Below are positions 57,701 to 64,000 of a stretch of DNA of 64,000 bases, piece by piece. The DNA is taken from the NCBI RefSeq assembly GCF_000981585.1, contig NZ_LN831776.1, positions 1,999,001-2,063,000 of the forward strand, written 5' to 3'. The first letter of the stretch is position 1. Each line of letters starts with the position of its first letter. The stretch is from Paenibacillus riograndensis SBR5. Lineage in GTDB: Bacteria; Bacillota; Bacilli; Paenibacillales; Paenibacillaceae. The notes below the pieces were generated by a model. That model ran no database searches. It saw only the letters and a list, made by a program, of their open reading frames with translations, and had not been told where the DNA came from. The translations under genes and the position numbers were made by a program.

Positions 57701-58772
57701 GGGCCGGTATCGTCACTCGCCGGTATTACAACAGCTTAGGCACTTAATGCTTGGAGGGGAGGCCTGGAGTACTTCATTGGCAGCAAGCCTGCGCGAGACC
57801 TTTCCGCAAGCGGAAATCCGCAACATGTACGGCCCGACGGAGGCGACAATATGGGTCTCCAGTTACAAGCCGGGTCCGGAGATCGACGAGTCGCATCCGG
57901 TCATGCTTATCGGCAGGCCGATTGCCAACAATCGGCTAATCATCCTGGACCAGTATGGCAATGTTTGTCCCCCGGGAGTCGCCGGGGAAATTTATATCGC
58001 CGGGAACAATGTGACCCAAGGATATTACAACGATGAAGAGAAGACGAGAATGGCCTTTATCCCTCAGAGCAATGGACAAATCTTTTATAAGACGGGAGAT
58101 TCGGGAAGATATTTGCCGGAAGGGAATGTGGAGTTCACCGGTAGAAGAGACCAATTGGTCAAAGTAAGAGGATACCGTATTGAGCTCGGGGAGATTGAGC
58201 AGGCCTTAAAAGAGTTGACCAGCCTGCAGCAGATTGCTGTAACAGCCGTGAAGGATGGGGAAACCAGCAAAATTGTCTGCCTCTATACCGGAGATCAGCC
58301 GGTTCCGCAGAACCAGCTAAAGGATGCGGTAAGGAAAAGGCTTCCTGAATATATGATCCCCGCCCAATTTTTCCATGTCGAGCGCTTCCTGCTCACACCA
58401 AACGGAAAAATGGACTGGAGGTCGATGGAGAAGTTTGTCAGGGAAACTCCGGGCAGCATAGAGGCAGCGGGAATCCGGAACGAGGTGGACAAGAAGCTGT
58501 CCGAAATATGGAAGAAACTGCTGGGCATCCCTGCTGTCGGCATTCAGGAGAACTTTTTTGATATCGGCGGGAACTCTTTATTGGTTGTACAAATGCAGGG
58601 GATGATCCAACAGGAATTTTTCCAGGACATCCCGATGATGGATCTGTTCAAATATACGTCGATTGAAAAGATCTCTGATTACCTGCAGGAGCATACGGTA
58701 AAAGTATCAAGTGTGGAAACCGGCCAAAAAAGAGCGGACATGAGAAAAAGACTGCGGAACATGAGAGGTTGA
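51777..58772 (+). CDS. AT-less PKS-NRPS: KS-KR-ACP-C-A(unassigned)-PCP
   Basis: A 2331-residue protein. The frame is open from 51474, but that stretch is antisense-like shadow of the preceding ACP; three consecutive ATGs occur at 51771-51779, and 51777 has GGGGG six bases upstream, giving an 8-base overlap with the previous stop. Residues 1-35 are an N-terminal docking helix pair. KS has C210 in NTACSSGL and no AT follows. KR (from about 887, GGTGGIG) has Y1052. ACP S1201. C (1260-1690) has HHILTDG from 1391. The A domain (1707-2215) reads by eye D-I-F-H-M-G-M-I-W-K, which matches no code I know. PCP S2267. Expected output is a beta-hydroxy C2 unit and one unassigned amino acid. It ends in a basic tail (KRADMRKRLRNMRG). 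Confidence 0.92.
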   Translation: MINRKEINDHILQLLKSGNLNQEMAVSILEKVNRSSDVKRQDIAVIGIACRVPGADTPRRFWGNLLGRVNSIGAFPEERLQDLSPFIPELEELLAHANHQAGYLEQIAHFDHPFFRIGGKEAMAMEPYQRLFLETAYHAIEDAGYGGDALKHSNTGVFVGLETAYQSHYRALLEHEDISSLTGSLVGLLANRISYFLDLRGPALVVNTACSSGLVALHQACLALMNKECETALVGGVNLMVIPQATGKLNDLETSLGQVKAFDKDADGTIWSEGITALLVKPLEKALKDRDPVYAVIKASGVNADGASNGLTAPNPEAETGLFIRTWEKAKIDPLSISYVEAHGTGTLLGDSIELQAINDAFKKYTNTPHICGIGSVKTNIGHTVAASGLASLLKVILSLKHKKIPPSLNYQSPNPFIDADHSAIYVNTEVKDWERRDTARRAGVNSFGFSGTNCHVVVEEAPEMNHQAGEGSSPFHFLTLSAGSTHGLARLIQAYYAFLQDNDQIDLEDLCYTANTGRGHSDSRAAFVFATRDELMKQLANADSSRNGISGGNGIYISGNVQREDLLTAAEELEPDRQNLQLTYEKLAERYVGGFSVDWAALYPQKRQKLNLPGYPFEKIKLWPTAAVKSGSALEKQPDFQDTANPHEETPQSRLYHHIQWLPVTTEPSPPLHTDEEVVLVLTDSTDWGQALAGEISRHTPHVIHARLAAAYQRESPALYSLAGTEADFCQLLKDTGAMKISKILFAAGMDDCDTGSISEEERLTHTLHTLLYLTKAWVKQEMNRTELILAGKNGQRVLPSDQKIYPYFASLYGMGKVIREEYSGLHCRCIDCDESAPVRELADEVFRPSDHYQIAIREGKKYYPQLTPVDLDAFDNSMTGFKEQGVYVITGGTGGIGLQLAQHIALKHKVKLVLISRSRLPARESWEELIQSAQEPDERAALIHSLKHLESNGSQLFTYSADVAELDELSPVISRITSQLGKIDGIIHAAGLPGSGLLIEKDGQSFAASVAAKIKGTRHLHLLTRDNPPDFLLLFSSIASVVGGIYLGDYVAGNSYLDAFSGLLAGHTRLISINWTTWMNTGMAKNTGGSLDVAFRSILPRHALHAFDQILGKKINNIVVGSIQFNNDLFWNRPLPVSLAPAIREQIKHPEAEIDVRLTGRADQSYTEIEQQIARIWGNLFQMPNIDIQDNFYELGGTSIMGIKIANRINEQYRVTMTIQDVFTHLTVASLGKLVEQKLGTKTEAGAVNKQEVEYAKTSMPLSHAQRRIWFLQKMNPDLVAYNLPFIRYFDMAIDLELLQQAASFLAGRHLLMRTKYVLKDGNPVQEVLPAYVPAVQSIDAAGQSDPELFVKMNIHQQKMKPFNLEMPPYRIYLYTISDERACLYINFHHILTDGWSIDIYYRELFSLYQAFLHQQPPRLPEVKEDYFDWILEQKAWEESEAFVEHEQFWLKELAKPLPVLSLPSDHKAPAVQTYRGSFHKFTISGELYRKLKAHLETQQITANNFLLSAYFLLLHNLSQEQDIIIGVPASGRNEQKWESVAGIFINTLCIRIHFQGITTFMELQDAVKHKVWSAMDKAQYPFDLLVEKVNPDRDLSRNPIYNVLFQFYDKLYLENEGISPFELSCLAQETNQQIEISFEYNSDMYTDSTISRFAGYFLNIIGQVVDKPEGLLREITLLTLQEQTALLSRFQGEQADLEDGQTIHGRFEAQVQKNPHAIALVYEEQQMTFQEVNGKANQLAWMLTGSGVQRNTPVGIFVDRSFSSVIGILAILKAGGAYVPLDPGYPEDRIAYILAHSGAKWLLTENRYLQSVAAFAHEEGIQIINLSPVKEQSAVSQMYLADYEDELSRENPRTGGHGPDRMYIMYTSGSTGKPKGVLVTHSNVLNFVTWSIGELQLQPKDALLLVTSISFDISVFEIFAALLSGSRLCIASMEHLKDTECLLAYMEAQHITIWHSVPSLMVQLMTLLRHHPGRYRHSPVLQQLRHLMLGGEAWSTSLAASLRETFPQAEIRNMYGPTEATIWVSSYKPGPEIDESHPVMLIGRPIANNRLIILDQYGNVCPPGVAGEIYIAGNNVTQGYYNDEEKTRMAFIPQSNGQIFYKTGDSGRYLPEGNVEFTGRRDQLVKVRGYRIELGEIEQALKELTSLQQIAVTAVKDGETSKIVCLYTGDQPVPQNQLKDAVRKRLPEYMIPAQFFHVERFLLTPNGKMDWRSMEKFVRETPGSIEAAGIRNEVDKKLSEIWKKLLGIPAVGIQENFFDIGGNSLLVVQMQGMIQQEFFQDIPMMDLFKYTSIEKISDYLQEHTVKVSSVETGQKRADMRKRLRNMRG

Positions 58773-58786
58773 CCTCCGCTCCTGTG

Positions 58787-58793
58787 AAAGGAA
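58787..58793 (+). promoter_or_regulatory. Ribosome binding site favouring ATG 58801
   Basis: AAAGGAA is 7 bases from ATG 58801 but only 1 base from the in-frame ATG at 58795, too close for efficient initiation. Confidence 0.55.
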
Positions 58794-58800
58794 CATGACC

Positions 58801-61800
58801 ATGGAAAATGATCTTAGTCTTAACTCGAAGGTTGCAGTCATCGGAATGGCTGGAAGGTTCCCGCAAGCAGGGGATATCGGGGAATTCTGGCATAACCTGG
58901 TTCAAGGTGCGGAAGGGATTCAATTCTTCTCCAAAGAGGAATTGCGGCAGGCGGGAGTGAATCCGGCCTTGCTTGAGAAACCCGAATATGTACCGGCTTC
59001 CGGCCGTTTACAAGACATCGGGCGGTTTGATGCCGCCTTTTTTCAATACACCCCAAGAGAAGCGGAAATCATGGACCCGCAGCAGCGGCTGTTTCTGGAG
59101 TGCGCTTGGACCGCAATCGAGGATGCCGGGCATAGCCTGTCCCAATACGACGGGGCGGTTGGCGTATTCGCCGGGGTAGGTGCAAATAAATATATCACCC
59201 ATATTATGAGCCATCCTGAGCTGCTGCAGATCCTGGACCACCGGCAAATCGAGGTAGCCAATGACAAGGACTTCCTCACAACCCGGGTTTCTTACAAACT
59301 GAATGCGACCGGTCCCAGTTTTGCCGTACAGACCGCTTGCTCTTCCTCCCTCGTGAGTGTGCATATCGCATGCCAAAGCTTGTTGAATGGCGAGTGCGAT
59401 ATGGCACTGGCCGGGGGCGTTTCCATTCAATTTTTAGACAAGAGCGGATACCTCTATAAAGCGGGCGGCATCGAATCGCCGGATGGACACTGCCGCTGCT
59501 TCGATGAAAAGGCGGAAGGAACCGTGTTCGGCGACGGGGTTGGTGTGATAGTGCTCAAAAGGCTGGAGGAAGCCATTGCGGACAAGGATCATATCTATGC
59601 CGTGATTAGCGGGTCAGCCGTCGGCAATGACGGGGCGGGCAAGATCGGGTTCACGGCACCGGGATTTGACGGACAGGTACAAGTGATTTCGGAGGCTATG
59701 GAAGTGGCCGGAGTGACGCCGCATGATATAGGATATATCGAGGCGCACGGCACCGGAACCAAATTGGGTGATCAGGTAGAGATTGCGGCCCTTAAGGAAG
59801 TGTTCAAAAGCCGGGCTCAGGAAGAGGCGTGTTACATTGGTTCCGTCAAGTCCAGCATCGGGCATTTGAACACCGCCTCAGGCATCGCCGGCCTGATCAA
59901 AACGGTTCTGGTCATCCAGCAGAATCTCATCCCGCCGCTCCTGCACCTCCGGAGCCCGAATCAGCAGCTGGAGTTGGAGGACAGCCCGTTCCGGCTGAAT
60001 CAGGGTCCGGTGACCTGGGCCGCGGGTGGACAGAAGAGGGTGGCAGGTGTCAGTTCTTTTGGCATCGGAGGCACCAATGCCCATGTCATTGTCGAACAAG
60101 CCCCGGACTTCCGTCCGGAACCAGGCAGACAGGCGGGTTATCTGCTGCCGTTCTCGGGAAAAACGGAGCAGGCCCGGCAGCGCAACCTTGACAATCTGCT
60201 GGCATACCTCAAAGCCAATCCGGAGGCCGATCTTGCGCGGGTGTCTTATACCCTTCAGACGGGAAGGGAGCATTTTGACTACCGGGGCTTTCTTCTTTGC
60301 GGCAACCATGGAGAGCAGCGGATCATCTGCCCGGACCAGCGGGCGTCTAAGCAGGAGAAATCCGTTGTTTTCTTGATCTCTTTGGAACAGGCTCCCCCCG
60401 TAACCATGGTTCGAAAATTGTACAGGCAAGAGCCTTTCTTCCGGCAAACAATGGACGAAAGCTTTCATATGGTGGAACGGATGTTTCAGCTTGATCTCAC
60501 AAAGCGGATATCCCCTGAAGCTGATAATGTTCAAGGACAAGCGGAGTTCCCATCCAGCCAGGAGCCCTATGGACCGCTTCTGTCTTTCATATTTGGTTAT
60601 TCCCTGGCACAGCTATGGCAGCACTGGGGCGTTTTCCCGCAAGCGGTGGCCGGGGACTGGATCGGTGAATATGTCGGCGCTTGCCTGGCGAATGTTTTTT
60701 CACGTGAGGATGCCTTAAAATTATTGTTCTTCCAGGGGGAGGTTCCGGAAGGCATGGTGCTGGGACAACCAGCCATCCCGGTTCTGTCCAATATATCGCA
60801 GACCTGGATGGAAGAAGGGCAGGCAACCTCCCTGGCCTATTGGAAACAGGTCTTGAACCACCCAAGCAATCTGCCGGCTTGCGTGTCAGAGCTTGCCGCA
60901 CTCCAAAATCCGGTATATCTCAAAATCGGTCCGGGGCAGCATCGTCCGGATATGCTGGACCTGATCATCCAGGAAAAAAATCCAACCGCTTTATTGCTGG
61001 ATTCCCTGCCCGGGGAAGCAGACAACGAAGCAGCTGACAGGGGCCTTCTCGAATCCCTGGGGAATTTGTGGCTGGCAAACGTTGAGATCTGCTGGAAGAA
61101 CGTTCACTCCGGCGGGCAGGCAAGAAAAATTCCGCTGCCGACCTATGCTTTTGATAGAGAGACTTACTGGATTGACAGAGCTGTTGCTGGTGTGCAGGGC
61201 AGCCTTGAGGCAGGTGAACGTCACGAAGAGCCAGCAATGGTAATGAGCCGGGGAGACCATTTTGTTCAGGTTGGCAGCACAAACTATATGCTGGATTCGT
61301 CTCAGCTGCAGCAAATTCAGGAGCTGCTTGCCAGCTTCTCCGCCAGTCCGGCCGGATCATTCCCGGATGTGCCCGAGAAACGTAAAGCGTACATCGTCTC
61401 CAGACTGTGCAGCATCCTGGAGGAATTACTAGGAAGACAACCGGTCAGCAGTCAGGACGACTTTTTCGAAATTGGGGGCGATTCTGTAACGGCGATCCAG
61501 TTTGCCTCGCGTGCGAAGGATTTTGACATTGCGTTTGCTTCAGATCTGCTCTTTGAATACCCGACGATAGAGCAATTATCGGATAAAATCCTGGAGCAGC
61601 CGGCGGCCTCCCTGCAAGAAGAAAAGCCTGTGCCGGAACAACGGGCGGGCATTCATTATTTTGATGTCGGTACCTCCGATCAGAACCTGTTGGCGGAGGT
61701 TTTATCTGCCGAAGAAGTCGAAAGTGTGTATCCGCTGTCATTTATGCAGCTTCTGGTGTTGAATCACAATATCATTAACGCCCGCTTAGGCACGGTGAGC

Positions 61801-63051
61801 CTGCTTTCGTTTCAGATTTTCGAAGAGCTGCAACGAGACCGTTTTCAGTCCGCCTGGAACAAGGTGGTGAACCGCCACACCCTGCTGCGGACAGGCTTTG
61901 TCTGGAGAAGAATTTCCAATCCGGTTCAGTTTGTCAAAAAAAAGGCTGAAATCACCATCCACGAGCTGGATTGGACCGGACTCTCCCAAGAAGGACAGGA
62001 GCGCGGTTTGGATGAGTTCCTGTCCCTTGAAAGCAAAAGAAGCTTTAAAGTGGATGAGGTTCCGCAAATGCGTTTCCATCTTATGAAGCTCCGGGAGGCC
62101 TGTTACCAATTTGTCTGGTCCTACCAGAACTCTTTGTTTGACGGCTGGAGTATGAATATTATTTTGCGGGAAGTATGGGACAGCTATGAACAGAGCGAAT
62201 CCCGGAAGCTTCTGCCCGAAACCGCGCCCACTCCTTATCTAACCTATATGCAATGGCAAAAAACAAAGGATATCGGGGAAGCGAAGCAGTGCTGGACAGC
62301 AGAAATGAAGGGTTTCAGCATGGAAACGCAGCCGGAGTTAGCGGACGACATGACCTCTCTGAACTACGAAGGCGCTTTTCAGAGTGCGGATATTCCTCCC
62401 GGTGATCTGCAGGCGGCAAGAGATTATGCCCGGAAAGGACAGATCACGATGAATACGCTGTTTCTCGGCGTGTGGGGTCTGGTGCTTGCCCGGTTGCTCA
62501 AGAAGCATGACCTCATGCTCGGAATGATTACTTCCGGAAGAGTCCCGGAGGTGGAGCATATGGATACCATGGTGGGATTGTTTACGAACAGCCTGCCTGT
62601 CCGCTTGACGTACGCTCCTGCGGAGCGTGTCCTGGACTGGTTTCAGGCGCTGCAAAAAAAATTACTGAAGCTCAGACGCTACGAGCATGTTACGTTACAG
62701 CAGATCAGCCAGTGGTCCGGGCTTCCCGTCGACTATTTACAGAGGGTGGCCAACACACGGAGCCTGGTCTACACCAATTTTCCGTTTCATGTGAACCAGG
62801 CACAGAGCGGAAGCGGGCAGAACCTGCTTCAGGCAGAGAGCATGGGACAATTGCAGCTTCCCCTGCGTCTGTTTGTCAATCCGGGTGAAGAGCGGTTTAC
62901 GCTCCGGATCGAATACAACCGCAGTGTGTATGATCATGACCATATCGCTAACCTGCTGTTGGATATCCGGCAGCAGCTAGCCAAGATTCCCCGTGTGTCA
63001 ACACTGGGGGAGTTAGTCCATCCAGAGGGAGAGCAGAAAGGACATTTGTAA
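58801..63051 (+). CDS. PKS-NRPS: KS-AT(inactive)-ACP-C(inactive)
   Basis: A 1416-residue protein from ATG 58801. KS has C180 in TACSSSL, EAHGTGT and NIGHLNTASG (SSIGHL form). The AT remnant (520-779) keeps IGEYVGACLANVF, but its nucleophile is Trp (W620, GDWIGEY) and the small subdomain is deleted. No KR follows, so the keto group would remain. ACP S895 in IGGDS. The final condensation-type domain (about 975-1400) has QNSLFDG (1109-1115) in place of HHxxxDG, so both catalytic His residues are lost although the fold landmarks (MQLLVLNHN, LLRTGF, LFTNSLPVRL) are kept. No A, PCP or TE follows, so the chain must pass to a protein outside the window or the domain may recruit a partner enzyme. The stop overlaps the next ATG by one base. 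Confidence 0.92.
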   Translation: MENDLSLNSKVAVIGMAGRFPQAGDIGEFWHNLVQGAEGIQFFSKEELRQAGVNPALLEKPEYVPASGRLQDIGRFDAAFFQYTPREAEIMDPQQRLFLECAWTAIEDAGHSLSQYDGAVGVFAGVGANKYITHIMSHPELLQILDHRQIEVANDKDFLTTRVSYKLNATGPSFAVQTACSSSLVSVHIACQSLLNGECDMALAGGVSIQFLDKSGYLYKAGGIESPDGHCRCFDEKAEGTVFGDGVGVIVLKRLEEAIADKDHIYAVISGSAVGNDGAGKIGFTAPGFDGQVQVISEAMEVAGVTPHDIGYIEAHGTGTKLGDQVEIAALKEVFKSRAQEEACYIGSVKSSIGHLNTASGIAGLIKTVLVIQQNLIPPLLHLRSPNQQLELEDSPFRLNQGPVTWAAGGQKRVAGVSSFGIGGTNAHVIVEQAPDFRPEPGRQAGYLLPFSGKTEQARQRNLDNLLAYLKANPEADLARVSYTLQTGREHFDYRGFLLCGNHGEQRIICPDQRASKQEKSVVFLISLEQAPPVTMVRKLYRQEPFFRQTMDESFHMVERMFQLDLTKRISPEADNVQGQAEFPSSQEPYGPLLSFIFGYSLAQLWQHWGVFPQAVAGDWIGEYVGACLANVFSREDALKLLFFQGEVPEGMVLGQPAIPVLSNISQTWMEEGQATSLAYWKQVLNHPSNLPACVSELAALQNPVYLKIGPGQHRPDMLDLIIQEKNPTALLLDSLPGEADNEAADRGLLESLGNLWLANVEICWKNVHSGGQARKIPLPTYAFDRETYWIDRAVAGVQGSLEAGERHEEPAMVMSRGDHFVQVGSTNYMLDSSQLQQIQELLASFSASPAGSFPDVPEKRKAYIVSRLCSILEELLGRQPVSSQDDFFEIGGDSVTAIQFASRAKDFDIAFASDLLFEYPTIEQLSDKILEQPAASLQEEKPVPEQRAGIHYFDVGTSDQNLLAEVLSAEEVESVYPLSFMQLLVLNHNIINARLGTVSLLSFQIFEELQRDRFQSAWNKVVNRHTLLRTGFVWRRISNPVQFVKKKAEITIHELDWTGLSQEGQERGLDEFLSLESKRSFKVDEVPQMRFHLMKLREACYQFVWSYQNSLFDGWSMNIILREVWDSYEQSESRKLLPETAPTPYLTYMQWQKTKDIGEAKQCWTAEMKGFSMETQPELADDMTSLNYEGAFQSADIPPGDLQAARDYARKGQITMNTLFLGVWGLVLARLLKKHDLMLGMITSGRVPEVEHMDTMVGLFTNSLPVRLTYAPAERVLDWFQALQKKLLKLRRYEHVTLQQISQWSGLPVDYLQRVANTRSLVYTNFPFHVNQAQSGSGQNLLQAESMGQLQLPLRLFVNPGEERFTLRIEYNRSVYDHDHIANLLLDIRQQLAKIPRVSTLGELVHPEGEQKGHL
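60358..61137 (+). other. Eroded AT domain within the 58801-63051 synthase
   Basis: About 260 residues. The catalytic Ser is replaced by Trp (GDWIGEY) and the sequence jumps from the active-site helix (FSREDALKLLFF) almost directly to the PVLSN segment, omitting the His-bearing small subdomain. Confidence 0.85.
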
Positions 63052-64000
63052 TGAAACATATTGAAGTCTATAATGCCAAATTGCATAATCTCAAAAACAT
63101 CACAACGAAAATTCCGAAGCAACAGCTTATTGTTGTAACGGGCATAAGCGGATCGGGGAAATCCAGCTTTATCTTTGATACGCTCCATCATGAAGGGCAG
63201 CGGCTGTATCTGGAAGCCTTAGGCATTTCCCATGACGTCCTGCACTATGACTCGTTTGATATGATTCAGGGGCTTAGTCCGACGATTGCCGTACAGCAGA
63301 GAACCGTGAGCAACCTGAACCCAAGGTCGGTTGTAGGGACAGCCACCCGGCTCCTGAACCTGATGGCGCTGATCTATGTGAACGAAGGGGTGGAGAAGGG
63401 GAGCGAACAGACAGAGGCTTCCTTGCGGGGGGATGTCCCCGGAATGTTTATGTTTAACTCCCCTCATGGGTCCTGCCCGGCCTGCAGCGGAAGAGGAACG
63501 ATCACTGAGGTGAATATTGCCAAAATTCTGCCCCCTGACAGCGAATCGATCGAAGCATGGCATCAGTTCGCCTATGAGTTTCCGCAACACAAAAAAGAAG
63601 AAAAGGAATATGTCACGAAAAGGTTTGCTAACTTTATCCAATTCTATAATCTCGCGCCGGAGACGCCGGTTTCCGAGTTATCCGGAGAGGCCCGGGACGT
63701 TTTTATGCATTACCGGCCCAAACGGACGCAAAGCAAAGGGAACCTTATCTTTTATGGCGTGAATGTAGTTATTGAAGAGAAGCTAAAAAAAGTGAATCTG
63801 CAGCAGTTTCCTGATCTCCATATTACCCGGCCATGTACAAGATGCCACGGGTACCGGCTTGGGGAAAAAGCGCTATCCGTCACATTGGAGAATAAGCATA
63901 TTGGCCAGCTTTGCCGGATGGATGTGCTCGGGCTTACAGCGTTTTTTCAGGATTACCTGGACGTAAGGCCGCACACTGCTTTTGTGATGCATTTGATCAA
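63051..64000 (+). CDS. UvrA-like ABC ATPase lacking the UvrB-binding region, 5' part; likely self-resistance protein
   Basis: The ATG overlaps the previous TAA by one base (TAATG) and the frame stays open to the window end (316 codons), so the gene is cut by the edge. It has UvrA Walker A GISGSGKSS (31-39), the UvrA segment GLSPTIAVQQRTVSNLNPRS, the Cys pair in NSPHGSCPACSGRG (C142, C145) and PCTRCHGYRLGEK (C262, C265). In true UvrA about 150 or more residues, the UvrB-binding and insertion domains, lie between GTATRLLNL and FNSPHG; here only about 20 do. Short UvrA paralogues of this kind, such as DrrC of the daunorubicin cluster, protect producers of DNA-binding antibiotics. Translational coupling to the last synthase gene supports a resistance role over housekeeping repair. 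The second ATPase half is not visible. Confidence 0.88.
   Translation, partial: MKHIEVYNAKLHNLKNITTKIPKQQLIVVTGISGSGKSSFIFDTLHHEGQRLYLEALGISHDVLHYDSFDMIQGLSPTIAVQQRTVSNLNPRSVVGTATRLLNLMALIYVNEGVEKGSEQTEASLRGDVPGMFMFNSPHGSCPACSGRGTITEVNIAKILPPDSESIEAWHQFAYEFPQHKKEEKEYVTKRFANFIQFYNLAPETPVSELSGEARDVFMHYRPKRTQSKGNLIFYGVNVVIEEKLKKVNLQQFPDLHITRPCTRCHGYRLGEKALSVTLENKHIGQLCRMDVLGLTAFFQDYLDVRPHTAFVMHLI

Noticed and set aside
1..64000. tRNA, rRNA, CRISPR, transposase, phage or strong terminator sequences
   Set aside because: None seen; the only large repeat is the internal C-A duplication, and intergenic gaps are too short.

Overview
The window is the interior of one very large hybrid NRPS-PKS (nonribosomal peptide/polyketide synthase) gene cluster. 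All genes lie on the + strand and are packed head to tail, with no gap over about 120 bases. Purine-rich AAGGAG-type ribosome binding sites, some GTG starts, moderate GC, and NRPS/PKS sequences of Bacillales type suggest a Paenibacillus- or Brevibacillus-like Firmicute. This is inferred from style; no phylogenetic marker gene is present. I see no rRNA, tRNA, CRISPR array, insertion sequence or phage gene.

Layout. (1) 1-2058: 3' part of an exporter fused to the end of a beta-lactamase-fold serine hydrolase, resembling the prodrug peptidase/ABC exporter fusions of zwittermicin-type clusters. (2) 2174-6340: a five-gene extender-unit cassette (hydroxyacyl-CoA dehydrogenase, FkbH-like protein, discrete ACP, SAM methyltransferase, acyl-CoA dehydrogenase) that should make methoxymalonyl-ACP. 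(3) 6337-43289: five synthase genes: C-A(Gly)-PCP-KS-AT-ACP-C-A(Ser)-PCP-C-A(Ser)-PCP; KS-AT-KR-ACP; KS-AT(dead)-KR-DH-ACP-C; half C-A(Thr)-PCP; KS-AT(dead)-KR-ACP-C-A(Gly)-PCP-Cy-A(Cys)-PCP. (4) 43282-44094: a stand-alone transglutaminase-like protein. (5) 44129-58772: two AT-less synthases with trans-AT-type KS domains: KS-KR-ACP-KS-KR-ACP and KS-KR-ACP-C-A(?)-PCP. (6) 58801-63051: KS-AT(dead)-ACP-C(dead). (7) 63051 to the right edge: a UvrA-like ATPase lacking the UvrB-binding region, a class known as antibiotic self-protection proteins.

If the line runs in gene order, the predicted backbone is [upstream unit]-Gly-C2(keto)-Ser-Ser-C2(OH, possibly methoxylated)-C2(alkene)-Thr-C2(OH)-Gly-thiazoline-C2(OH)-C2(OH)-C2(OH)-Xaa-C2(keto)-. 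The first module starts with a D-donor-type C domain and no loading module, start unit, epimerase or thioesterase is present, so the cluster continues on at least one side. A peptidase-exporter fusion, a Cy-made thiazoline, an oxygenated malonyl extender and a UvrA-like protein together suggest a prodrug-activated, possibly DNA-acting metabolite. I do not recognise the product.

The most unusual feature is the extender-loading logic. Only two of eight PKS modules keep an intact AT. Three carry AT remnants that lost both the catalytic serine and the small subdomain, and three have no AT at all. A trans-acting AT encoded elsewhere is therefore required, or the two intact ATs must serve several modules.
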